Below, in pieces: positions 17,581 to 25,417 of a stretch of DNA of 36,062 nt. This stretch comes from an uncultured Lachnobacterium sp. (GTDB lineage Bacteria > Bacillota > Clostridia > Lachnospirales > Lachnospiraceae), in the NCBI GenBank assembly GCA_945971355.1, contig CAMFPD010000003.1:1-36062 (forward strand), written 5' to 3'. Both the position numbers and the translations under genes were made by a program. The notes beneath the pieces are model-generated. The model saw nothing but the letters and a program-made list of their open reading frames with translations. It made no database searches and had not been told where the DNA came from. The first letter of the stretch is position 1; each line of letters starts with the position of its first letter.

Positions 17581-17799
17581 ATGAAGAAAACTTACAAGAT
17601 TGAGGTTGATTGTGCAAACTGTGCTAACAAGATGGAGGAGGCAGCTAAGAAAACAGCTGGTGTAGCTGATGCAACAGTAAACTTTATGGCGCTCAAGATG
17701 ATTGTGGAATTTGATGAGGGACAGGATCCAAAAACAGTTATGAAAGAGGTATTAAAGAACTGTAAGAAGGTTGAGGACGACTGCGAGATTTTCTTCTAA
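17581..17799 (+). CDS. Heavy-metal-associated (HMA) domain protein
   Basis: Small cytosolic metal-binding protein of 72 residues with the ferredoxin-like HMA fold; the metal-binding cysteines are in VDCANCANKME. Such proteins are usually the N-terminal domain of the ATPase; here it is a separate gene, which could hand metal to the pump encoded next. Start is ATG 17581, not the TTG at 17563, because AAGGGAG lies between them. First gene of the operon; two cysteines near the C-terminus (NCKKVEDDCE) may add ligands. Confidence 0.88.
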   Translation: MKKTYKIEVDCANCANKMEEAAKKTAGVADATVNFMALKMIVEFDEGQDPKTVMKEVLKNCKKVEDDCEIFF

Positions 17800-17833
17800 G
17801 GTAACAAGGAACCTTTATATGGAGGCATGTAAT

Positions 17834-19717
17834 ATGACAAAAAAACAGAAAAAGATGCTGATAAGGATAATAATTGCCGCAGTTCTTATGGTTGGATTGC
17901 ATTTTGTGCCAGTGGACGGAATAATTAGATTTGTTTTGTACATGGTTCCATATCTGGTCATTGGCTATGATATTCTAAAGAAAGCATTTAAAGGAATCAT
18001 GAACAAGCAGGTGTTTGATGAAAACTTTCTTATGGCACTTGCAACAATAGGGGCTATAGCTGTTGCGCTATACGAAAACGGCGACTACACAGAAGCCATA
18101 GCAGTAATGCTTTTTTATCAGATAGGAGAGCTTTTCCAAAGCTATGCGGTTGGAAAGAGCAGGAGAAATATCAGCGAGCTTATGGATATCAGACCGGATT
18201 ATGCTAATGTGGAAGTGGATGGAAATTTGGAGCAGGTTGATCCAGATGAAGTTGAAATCGGAACAATAATTGTGGTTCAGCCAGGAGAGAAAATCCCAAT
18301 TGATGGAATCATAGAGGTTGGAAATTCAACACTTAATACAAGTGCTCTTACAGGTGAGAGTCTTCCAAGGGAAGCTGGTGTGGGCGATGAAGTAATAAGC
18401 GGATGTATTAATATGACAGGGCTGCTTAAAATCAGAACCACCAAGAATTTTGGGGAATCCACAGTATCAAAGATATTGGATCTTGTGGAGAATTCAAGCT
18501 CCAAGAAATCAAAATCGGAGAATTTTATCTCGAAGTTTGCTAAATACTATACGCCAGCAGTTTGTTACAGTGCCATGGCACTGGCAGTGATACCTCCAAT
18601 TATCAGAATGGTAATAATGGGTGCACCGGCAGAATGGGGAACATGGATTTACAGGGCACTCACTTTCCTTGTAATCAGTTGTCCATGTGCGCTTGTAATT
18701 AGTATTCCACTTAGCTTTTTTGCAGGAATAGGTGGTGCAAGCAACGCAGGAGTTCTTGTAAAAGGCTCAAACTATCTGGAAACTCTTTCACAGACTAAGT
18801 ATGTGGTATTTGACAAAACCGGAACAGTAACACAGGGTGTGTTTGAGGTTACTGGGGTACACCATAATACAATGGAAGAAGAAAAGCTTTTAGAGTATGC
18901 GGCACTGGCAGAGTGTTATTCTTCACATCCGATTAGTAAAAGCCTTCGCAAAGCATACGGTCAGGTTATAGATAATTCAAGGGTTTCTGATGTGGAGGAA
19001 GTTGGTGGTCACGGTGTGACAGCCACAATAGATGGAAAAATAGTAGCTGTTGGAAATGATAAGCTTATGGAAAAGCTTGGTATAGAGTACAAGTCTTGTC
19101 ATAAGGTTGGAACAATTGTTCATGTTGCGGTTGATGGAAAGTATGAAGGACACATTATCATCTCAGACGTTATTAAACCAACCGCAAAGGCTGCAATTAA
19201 GGCTCTTCACAGGGCAGGAGTGGCAAAGCTTGTAATGCTTACGGGAGATGCAAAGAATGTGGCAAAGCAGGTAGCAGATGAACTTGGAATTGATCAGGTT
19301 TACAGTGAACTGCTTCCAGGTGACAAAGTCGAGAAGGTAGAAGAGCTTTTGGCGAGCAAGGGAAAAAAGGAAAAGCTTGCATTTGTAGGAGATGGAATTA
19401 ATGATGCTCCTGTTCTGAGAAGAGCTGATATAGGAATCGCAATGGGAGCACTTGGGTCTGATGCTGCAATTGAGGCTGCTGATATAGTTCTTATGGATGA
19501 TGACCCGCTCAAGATAGCAAAAGCCATAAAGATATCACGCAAATGCCTGAGAATTGTATATGAAAACATGTATTTTGCAATAGGAATCAAGCTTATATGT
19601 TTAGCTCTTGGAGCTGTAGGAATTGCCAATATGTGGCTTGCAATATTCGCGGATGTAGGAGTTATGGTGATTGCGGTCCTCAATGCTATAAGAGCATTGT
19701 TTGTAAAGAACTTGTAA
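17834..19717 (+). CDS. Zn/Cd/Pb-exporting P1B-type ATPase
   Basis: Membrane pump of 627 residues. It has two membrane helices at the start (~10-50), further pairs around 70-105 and 240-310, the metal-site helix with SCPCALVIS, the phosphorylation motif FDKTGTVTQG, the SHPI motif, MLTGDAKNVA and the hinge GDGINDAPVLRRADIGIAMG, then two final helices. The CPC motif with VISIPL context and the pair of terminal helices match the ZntA/CadA (P1B-2) group rather than copper pumps. No metal-binding domain is fused at the N-terminus; that function is in the preceding gene. The start is ATG 17834 after GGAGG, not the 17771 frame that overlaps the HMA gene. Confidence 0.92.
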   Translation: MTKKQKKMLIRIIIAAVLMVGLHFVPVDGIIRFVLYMVPYLVIGYDILKKAFKGIMNKQVFDENFLMALATIGAIAVALYENGDYTEAIAVMLFYQIGELFQSYAVGKSRRNISELMDIRPDYANVEVDGNLEQVDPDEVEIGTIIVVQPGEKIPIDGIIEVGNSTLNTSALTGESLPREAGVGDEVISGCINMTGLLKIRTTKNFGESTVSKILDLVENSSSKKSKSENFISKFAKYYTPAVCYSAMALAVIPPIIRMVIMGAPAEWGTWIYRALTFLVISCPCALVISIPLSFFAGIGGASNAGVLVKGSNYLETLSQTKYVVFDKTGTVTQGVFEVTGVHHNTMEEEKLLEYAALAECYSSHPISKSLRKAYGQVIDNSRVSDVEEVGGHGVTATIDGKIVAVGNDKLMEKLGIEYKSCHKVGTIVHVAVDGKYEGHIIISDVIKPTAKAAIKALHRAGVAKLVMLTGDAKNVAKQVADELGIDQVYSELLPGDKVEKVEELLASKGKKEKLAFVGDGINDAPVLRRADIGIAMGALGSDAAIEAADIVLMDDDPLKIAKAIKISRKCLRIVYENMYFAIGIKLICLALGAVGIANMWLAIFADVGVMVIAVLNAIRALFVKNL

Positions 19718-19731
19718 GGATGGTGTTCAGA

Positions 19732-20094
19732 ATGGCTGAAAAAGAAAAAATGTGTTGTGATTCCAAGGAGATTCATGAGGATTTACTCAAAATAGTAAAT
19801 GCAACAATGCCACCGGAAACAGAGCTTTATGATTTAGCAGAGTTATTCAAGGTTTTTGGTGATTCCACCAGAATCAGAATACTGTTTGTGTTATTTGAGG
19901 CGGAGGTATGCGTGTGTGATTTGGCTGAAGTACTGAATATGACACAGTCTGCAATATCACACCAGCTTAGAATATTAAAGCAGAATAAGCTTGTAAAAAG
20001 CAGAAGAGAAGGAAAATCTATATTCTATTCACTGGCAGATAGTCATGTCAGAAGTATTATTGCACAGGGAAGAGAGCACATAGAGGAAGATTAA
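19732..20094 (+). CDS. ArsR/SmtB-family metal-responsive repressor
   Basis: Winged-helix repressor of 120 residues that would release DNA when it binds metal. It contains VFGDSTRIRILFVLFEAEVCVCDLAEVLNMTQSAISHQLRIL and the wing KSRREGKSIFYSL. Two different metal sites are visible: the alpha3N-type CVCD with cysteines near the N-terminus (MCCD), as in CadC, and the alpha5-type DxHx10HxxE (DSHVRSIIAQGREHIEE), as in SmtB/CzrA. Having both suggests sensing of Cd/Pb and Zn. Last gene of the pump operon, 14 bases after the ATPase, and it probably binds the dyad at 17509-17530. The longer track ORF starting inside the ATPase is not credible. Confidence 0.92.
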   Translation: MAEKEKMCCDSKEIHEDLLKIVNATMPPETELYDLAELFKVFGDSTRIRILFVLFEAEVCVCDLAEVLNMTQSAISHQLRILKQNKLVKSRREGKSIFYSLADSHVRSIIAQGREHIEED

Positions 20095-20126
20095 TAAAAT
20101 ACTTAACAATAAAGAGCGTGATAAGC

Positions 20127-20163
20127 AAAGAAGTTCTGTTATTTTGCAGGACTTCTTTTTTTT
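20127..20163 (+). terminator. Terminator of the metal-export operon
   Basis: AAAGAAGTTCTG pairs with CAGGACTTCTTT (one G-U), 8-base loop, followed by a run of T. Ends the operon 30 bases after the ArsR gene. Confidence 0.85.
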
Positions 20164-20211
20164 ATATTTTTATGCTATTATGAGCTATATATAGTCAAAT
20201 GAGGTATAGAA

Positions 20212-21813
20212 GTGAAGAAAAAGATTTACACTACCATTAAGTTAATATTGATTATATGTGTTGTTGCATTGATGAGTCTGGGCTGGTTTGTATGTGAGGA
20301 TAATGTTTTCAGTATGTACAAAACAGAGGCAAACAGTACTATTGAGCCGAATTATATAAGTGAGCTTCCTAACGGTACCAGATGTTATCATTTTAATATT
20401 AGAAATGTGACTCATACTACTCACAGTATGCTTTTCTATACGAATCATCAGGAAGTGTATGTGACTGTTGCAGGACGTCTTGTATATTCTGTGGAAAAAA
20501 GCGATTTGATATTTGGTCATACCACTGGTTCAGTGTGGAATAGAGTTGAAACCCCGGCATATTCGTCTCAAGTGGTTGTTATGATAAAACCGGTATATCC
20601 GAATATAACACCAAGTGAACCCCAATTTTATTTTGGCGATGGTGTAGCCATGTATGAGAACTTGATTTGTGGAAGCTTTATTGAGATGGCGGTTTGCCTT
20701 CTGATAATAGCAGTTGGATTATGTCTTGTTGTGTACTTTTTTATCGCTGCACGAGGAAGTAAGGAGATACTGTATCTCGGTTTATTTGCAAGTCTTTTAG
20801 GATTTTGGTCTCTGGGTGAGACTGCAGGAGTGACATTGCTTCTTCAGCAAAGGGTTATGGCCAGCTACTGTGCATTTACCTGTCTTATGATAGTGGGATG
20901 TCCTTTTGTAATGTTTGTGCGTTATTTTCTGCATCTTCATAATCAGAAAATATGTGCTGTTGTGATAGCGATAATTACATCCATTGCTGTATTTTGCCAG
21001 TTGATGCAATTTCTTAATATCAGAGATATAAAGCAAAATGCAGTTCTTATTCATTTTGGATTGCTTGCAGGCTGTCTATATATGTTTGGTGGAATAATTC
21101 ACAATATGATAATTAAAAAGCATAGGCGTAAATCAGCTATATGTCTTGTAGGTGCATCAGTTCTCGGAATCGCAGCAGTTTTAGATACTATTGCATATTA
21201 TGGAGACAGACTTAATGCTAACAGATATTCTAAGTTTGGCTTTCTTGTATTTATTGTAATAATAAGCTTGGAGACTGCAAGATACGCGAAGCTACAGCTT
21301 GAAAAGGAGCGGAAGCTGAGACTTTATCAGGAAATGGCCGTTAAGGATCTTTTGACTAACTGTTATAATCGAAATGCATATAATGAGGATATAGAAAACT
21401 TTGACAAAGATCAGGATACCTATATTATTACTTTCGATTTAAATAACTTGAAGCTCTGCAATGATACAATGGGACACAATGCTGGTGATCAGTATATAAT
21501 TGAGGCAGCTACAATTATCCAGGAAGTCTTTTCTCATGTTGGAAAAGTATATAGAATCGGAGGAGACGAATTTTGTGTTGTTGCAAAGGACACGACTGAT
21601 GAGAAATTGTCAGGCCTTGTGGAGAAGATGAGGAAAAATGAAAGGGATTTTAACATAGATTCACCTATTAAGCTTGCTATTGCATACGGTATGGCGAAAT
21701 ATAATCCGGAAACACATGAAAGCCTGGAAGATACCCGTTCAGAGGCAGATGAATTAATGTACGAAAATAAGAAAGAATTGAAAAAAAGTGACACATTTAG
21801 AAGAATACTATAA
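20212..21813 (+). CDS. Membrane diguanylate cyclase (7TM-like sensor plus GGDEF)
   Basis: Protein of 533 residues. An N-terminal helix (~8-25) is followed by an extracytoplasmic region of ~125 residues, then about seven membrane helices (~150-355), a short coil, and a C-terminal GGDEF domain with YRIGGDEF at ~448-454, so cyclic di-GMP synthesis is likely. The layout resembles 7TMR-DISM receptors, though the extracytoplasmic domain is not one I can name. The RxxD inhibitory site is absent (SHVGKVYRIGGDEF). Start is GTG with GAGGT upstream. Its last 26 bases overlap the methyltransferase gene. This is the second cyclase in the window with an intact active site. Confidence 0.85.
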   Translation: MKKKIYTTIKLILIICVVALMSLGWFVCEDNVFSMYKTEANSTIEPNYISELPNGTRCYHFNIRNVTHTTHSMLFYTNHQEVYVTVAGRLVYSVEKSDLIFGHTTGSVWNRVETPAYSSQVVVMIKPVYPNITPSEPQFYFGDGVAMYENLICGSFIEMAVCLLIIAVGLCLVVYFFIAARGSKEILYLGLFASLLGFWSLGETAGVTLLLQQRVMASYCAFTCLMIVGCPFVMFVRYFLHLHNQKICAVVIAIITSIAVFCQLMQFLNIRDIKQNAVLIHFGLLAGCLYMFGGIIHNMIIKKHRRKSAICLVGASVLGIAAVLDTIAYYGDRLNANRYSKFGFLVFIVIISLETARYAKLQLEKERKLRLYQEMAVKDLLTNCYNRNAYNEDIENFDKDQDTYIITFDLNNLKLCNDTMGHNAGDQYIIEAATIIQEVFSHVGKVYRIGGDEFCVVAKDTTDEKLSGLVEKMRKNERDFNIDSPIKLAIAYGMAKYNPETHESLEDTRSEADELMYENKKELKKSDTFRRIL

Positions 21814-22588
21814 TAAATTCAACGAAGAAAAGAGATTGGACAGCCGGCATGGCAGGGTAGAGTTTATAACCTCTATGAAGTATATAAACATTTATCTGGA
21901 ACAGATTATGGCTGGAAAAAATGTAGATGATAAATCCCAAATTAAGATACTTGATATTGGGGCTGGAACAGGACGATATTCAGTTCCACTTGCAAATCAG
22001 GGCTTTGACGTCACGGCAGTAGAGCTTGTGAAACATAATTTGGGAAGGCTAAAACAAAAGGGAGCCAATGTAAAGGCATATCAGGGCAATGCACTCAAGC
22101 TAAAAAGATTTGAGGATGACAGCTTTGATTTGACCCTTTTATTTGGCCCCATGTACCACCTGCATACAAGGGAAGATAAGCTCAAGGCGTTGTCAGAGGC
22201 AAAGCGAGTTACAAAATCAGGTGGAATTATTTTAGTGGCCTACATAATGAATGAATTCTCAGTAATAACTTACGCTTTCAAGGAGAGGCATATCCTGGAA
22301 GCAATTGAAAATGGAATGTTGGATGAAACATACCACACAACTGCAAGTGCAAATGAATTGTACAGTATGGTACGACTTGAGGATATAGAAAGTCTGAATC
22401 AGGAGATTGGACTTACAAGGTTGAAAATAATAGCAGCAGATGGAGCTGCAAATTATATAAGACCATTTCTCAATGCACTTGATGAGAATGAATTTCAGTA
22501 TTTTGTGGAATATCATTTAAGAACTTGTGAAAGGCCTGATCTCATGGGAGCAAGTGGACATACTGTAGATATTTTGCAAAAAAATTAA
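21788..22588 (+). CDS. SAM-dependent methyltransferase (class I)
   Basis: Cytosolic protein of 266 residues. The SAM-binding motif is ILDIGAGTGRYSVPLANQGF, with the acidic ribose contact in VTAVELVKHN and a motif IV-like DLTLLFGPMYHLHTREDK; the opening HLEEYYNKFNEEKRLDSRHGRVEF is typical of a common but uncharacterised Firmicutes methyltransferase family. The substrate is unknown. The GTG start lies 26 bases inside the cyclase gene, so the two are translationally coupled; functional linkage is possible but unproven. Confidence 0.8.
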   Translation: MTHLEEYYNKFNEEKRLDSRHGRVEFITSMKYINIYLEQIMAGKNVDDKSQIKILDIGAGTGRYSVPLANQGFDVTAVELVKHNLGRLKQKGANVKAYQGNALKLKRFEDDSFDLTLLFGPMYHLHTREDKLKALSEAKRVTKSGGIILVAYIMNEFSVITYAFKERHILEAIENGMLDETYHTTASANELYSMVRLEDIESLNQEIGLTRLKIIAADGAANYIRPFLNALDENEFQYFVEYHLRTCERPDLMGASGHTVDILQKN

Positions 22589-22604
22589 TTGTAGGGGGCG
22601 GACA

Positions 22605-24737
22605 ATGTATATTTGGAGAGAACGAATATCAGGAGATGCGACAGCAGATATTGTAAATACAGGGTTATTCCCATTGGATGTGCTGGATGGCTTTAAGATT
22701 CGGCCAGGCTTTTTTAGAATGAATGGTGCATATCAGACAGCAAATGGAGTCAGCTTTACGATAAGCTCTCATAATGCTACCTCATGTACCCTTCTGTTGT
22801 TTAAGCCACAGGAAACAGAGCCCTATGGAAGAATAAAAATACCGGACAGCTACAGGATTGGAGATACTTATTCAATATTGGTGTTTGATATTAAAATAGA
22901 TGAATTTGAATATGCATTCCAGATGGAAGGACCAAATGATCCATCAGCAGGACATTTATTTAATCCTTCCAATATTTTATTAGACCCATATGCAAAGGCT
23001 GTAACAGGTCAAAGAAAATGGGGAGAAAAGCCAGAGTCCGGCAAGGATTTTGTGTACAAAGCAAGGGTGGTAAAAAGCAATTTTGATTGGGGGAAAAACA
23101 AGCAGCTGGAGACACCTTTCGAGGATTTGGTTATATATGAAATGCACGTAAGGGGATTTACAAAGGATGTATCATCTAAGGTTAAGGCGCCAGGAACCTT
23201 TGAGGGCTTGAGGGAGAAAATTCCTTATCTCAAGGACCTTGGAATCAATGCGGTGGAGTTGATGCCAATTTTTGAATTTGATGAGATGGAGAGCGCAAGA
23301 GTTGTAGATGGAGTGCAGTTGTATAACTATTGGGGCTACAATACAGTATGTTTTTTTGCACCAAATACAAGTTATGCATACAAAACGGAGCATAATAGAG
23401 AGGGTGACGAACTCAAAAAATTAATAAGAGAACTTAAGGAAAATGGTATTGAAGTTATACTCGATGTAGTCTTCAACCATACAGCAGAGGGAAACGAGTT
23501 TGGACCGTGCTTTTCGTTCAAGGGAATAGACAATAATGTTTATTACATGCTAACACCTGATGGACATTACTATAATTTCAGTGGATGTGGAAATGTAATG
23601 AACTGTAATCATCCGGTGGTAAGAAGATTTATAACAGACTGTCTGAGACATTGGGCAATAGAATACAGAGTGGACGGATTTAGATTTGATTTGGCATCAA
23701 TTTTGGGAAGAGATCAAAATGGTGTGCCTATGCAGAATCCGCCTATATTAGAAGAGCTTGCATTTGATCCAATCCTTGGAAAGATGAAGCTTATAGCAGA
23801 AGCCTGGGATGCAGGCGGTTTGTATCAGGTGGGCAGCTTCCCGTCATGGAATAAATGGGCAGAGTGGAATGGCAGATATAGGGACGATATGCGTTGTTTC
23901 CTAAAGGGAGATGCAGGAAAAGCAGGAGATGCCATCACACGAATTACAGGCTCACAGGATTTGTATAATCCAAATAGTAGAGGACATCAGGCGTCCGTTA
24001 ATTTCTTAACATGCCATGATGGCTTCACATTATATGATCTATACAGCTATAATACTAAGCATAATGAGAAAAATGGCTGGAACAACACAGATGGAGATAA
24101 TAATGGTCATAGTTGGAACTGTGACTACGAAGGCGAGACAGATGATCCAAACGTTAACGGCCTTAGAATGAGACTGATAAAAAATGCATTTGCGGCATTA
24201 CTGTGCAGCCGTGGTCCTGCGATGTTCTTTGCAGGGGATGAGTTTTGTAACACGCAATTTGGAAACAATAATGCATACTGTCAGGACAATATAATTTCGT
24301 GGCTTGATTGGACCAGATTGGACAAATACAAGGAAATACATGACTTTGTAAGGTATATGATTGCATTCCGAAAAAAGCATGCTATCATCAGAAAGAGAAT
24401 GAAGCCTGTGAGTTGTCAGCTCCCAGAAATAAGCATTCACAATGGAACACCTTTTAATTCATATACAGAATATAATACACATATGATTGGTGTTATGTTC
24501 GCTGGCCGCGATGAGAAGGATTCCAAGGATGATATTATTTTTTACTGTGTTAATACGTACTGGGAGCCACTTATTATGCAGCTTCCGGTTCTTCCTAACG
24601 GCATGAAATGGGTTGTGGACGTGAACACCTACTGTGAATATGAGGATGGTAAAGACTTTGGGGCATACACCGAAATGCTTGGAGTCAACACACTAAGGGT
24701 TCCGGCGCGAACCACCATCATTTTAGTGGCAGAGTAA
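22605..24737 (+). CDS. glgX: Glycogen debranching enzyme, GlgX/isoamylase type (GH13)
   Basis: Cleaves alpha-1,6 branches of glycogen or limit dextrin in the cytoplasm. 710 residues: an N-terminal CBM48-like beta domain (~1-150), a GH13 barrel and a C-terminal beta domain. Catalytic motifs are DVVFNHTAEG, the nucleophile in YRVDGFRFDLASILG, the acid in LIAEAWDAGG and the transition-state pair in LTCHDGFTLYDL. No signal peptide. GlgX and bacterial isoamylase are close relatives; being intracellular, glycogen turnover is the better guess. Other glycogen genes are absent here. It is 16 bases after the methyltransferase gene with GGGGGCG as a ribosome binding site, and its terminator includes the stop codon. 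Confidence 0.88.
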   Translation: MYIWRERISGDATADIVNTGLFPLDVLDGFKIRPGFFRMNGAYQTANGVSFTISSHNATSCTLLLFKPQETEPYGRIKIPDSYRIGDTYSILVFDIKIDEFEYAFQMEGPNDPSAGHLFNPSNILLDPYAKAVTGQRKWGEKPESGKDFVYKARVVKSNFDWGKNKQLETPFEDLVIYEMHVRGFTKDVSSKVKAPGTFEGLREKIPYLKDLGINAVELMPIFEFDEMESARVVDGVQLYNYWGYNTVCFFAPNTSYAYKTEHNREGDELKKLIRELKENGIEVILDVVFNHTAEGNEFGPCFSFKGIDNNVYYMLTPDGHYYNFSGCGNVMNCNHPVVRRFITDCLRHWAIEYRVDGFRFDLASILGRDQNGVPMQNPPILEELAFDPILGKMKLIAEAWDAGGLYQVGSFPSWNKWAEWNGRYRDDMRCFLKGDAGKAGDAITRITGSQDLYNPNSRGHQASVNFLTCHDGFTLYDLYSYNTKHNEKNGWNNTDGDNNGHSWNCDYEGETDDPNVNGLRMRLIKNAFAALLCSRGPAMFFAGDEFCNTQFGNNNAYCQDNIISWLDWTRLDKYKEIHDFVRYMIAFRKKHAIIRKRMKPVSCQLPEISIHNGTPFNSYTEYNTHMIGVMFAGRDEKDSKDDIIFYCVNTYWEPLIMQLPVLPNGMKWVVDVNTYCEYEDGKDFGAYTEMLGVNTLRVPARTTIILVAE

Positions 24738-24752
24738 TTCTGCCGCTTTTTT
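24726..24752 (+). terminator. Terminator overlapping the glgX stop codon
   Basis: Arms GTGGCAGA and TCTGCCGC (one G-U pair) enclose GTAAT, so the TAA stop lies in the loop; TTTTTT follows. Intrinsic terminator starting within the last codons of the gene. Confidence 0.85.
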
Positions 24753-24775
24753 GTGTTGAAAATAGCCCCATCCCA

Positions 24776-25224
24776 ATGCATCTGCACATTCACCCTTTGC
24801 CAGACCGTAGAGTAAATCTCTTAGATTTGTCAGATATTTACATTTTGCCTTCAGGGAAGGTGTACTTCAATGGCAAGACAACGCCGCCCGATTGTTCTCC
24901 CCACACGAACAACCAGCTGACCATTCTAGCCGGTCTAAGAGCCCTACTCAGGAAGTAGATATTAGGGGCGCTTCCGAACAACTCGAGCGCTTTTTTCGGA
25001 TAAAAAAGAGTAAAAAGCGCTCTCAAACAAAGTTCTCCCTGCGCCCCACTTTTCCTTCGTACGGGCTCTAAGGCCGGCACGAATGGCCCCTGAATCGTTG
25101 TCCGTGTGGGGAGAACAATTTGGGGCGCACTGTCAAACGTTTGAAGAACAACCTTCTATCGAAGAAGGCAAAAAGTGACATCGGCAAATCTTGGCTTTGC
25201 GGCTAGGTTTCTGAGAAGATGCAT
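24776..25224 (+). ncRNA. Candidate large structured noncoding RNA (~450 nt), class unidentified
   Basis: A gene-free stretch of about 48% GC by hand count, clearly above its flanks, that folds by base complementarity. Outer helix: ATGCATCT (24776-24783) with AGATGCAT (25217-25224). Main helix: 24891-24913 with 25097-25119, 23 positions with a single A-C (G-U on the other strand), extended by CGCCC/GGGCG (24885-24889 with 25123-25127). Inside it: GCCGG...GAGCCC with GGGCTC...CCGGC (24929-24943 region with 25063-25078), GGGGCGC with GCGCCCC (24965-24971, 25041-25047) and an 11-base arm GAGCGCTTTTT (24985-24995 with 25012-25022). Small hairpins flank the core (24848-24860, 25152-25168, 25184-25200). 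Strand is uncertain: more wobble pairs are rescued on the plus strand, but no promoter is visible between the glgX terminator and 24776. I cannot assign a family; known large clostridial RNAs such as raiA are the first comparison. Confidence 0.6.
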
Positions 25225-25417
25225 ATATAGTTTTGTATGTATATAATACGTAAATAGGGTGCCATATCATATCAGATAAAAGCACAACAGAACTGCCCAT
25301 GCAGCGAGTAAGAAATGCTCCCATCCGCGTACCATAAAATTGCAGGAGGCAACGCATTACGGATATAAGAACAAAGTTTGAATAAGTGATATATAGCGTT
25401 AATGAGGACAGGAACAT
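25225..25417 (+). promoter_or_regulatory. Promoter and long leader of queH
   Basis: A perfect TATAAT at 25242-25247 has only a poor -35 (TGCATA) but a TG two bases too far for an extended -10. If used, the leader is about 160 bases and can form a hairpin with ATCCG (25323-25327) and CGGAT (25360-25364) enclosing TTGC/GCAA around AGGAGG. I looked for a preQ1 riboswitch because the gene makes queuosine, and found no match to the class I pattern. No credible gene here. Confidence 0.35.

Noticed and set aside
17771-17833. N-terminal extension of the metal ATPase overlapping the HMA gene
   Set aside because: It is the HMA gene read in another frame; GGAGG and ATG 17834 mark the real start.
24776-24958. 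60-residue plus-strand ORF (MHLHIHPLPDRR...) and the 80-residue minus-strand ORF in the same place
   Set aside because: Neither has a ribosome binding site or a recognisable fold; both lie in the self-complementary region and are better explained as chance frames in a structured RNA.
24776-25224. RNase P RNA, SRP RNA, tmRNA, 6S RNA or group II intron as identity of the RNA candidate
   Set aside because: None of their hallmark sequences was found (for example the tmRNA ends, the SRP GGAAG tip context or the domain V hairpin), and no intron-encoded protein is nearby.
25133-25417. 94-residue minus-strand ORF before queH
   Set aside because: Composition is not protein-like and it spans the queH promoter and leader.
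25254-25417. preQ1 riboswitch in the queH leader
   Set aside because: The short class I pattern with its A-rich 3' tail is not present; other classes could not be matched by eye.
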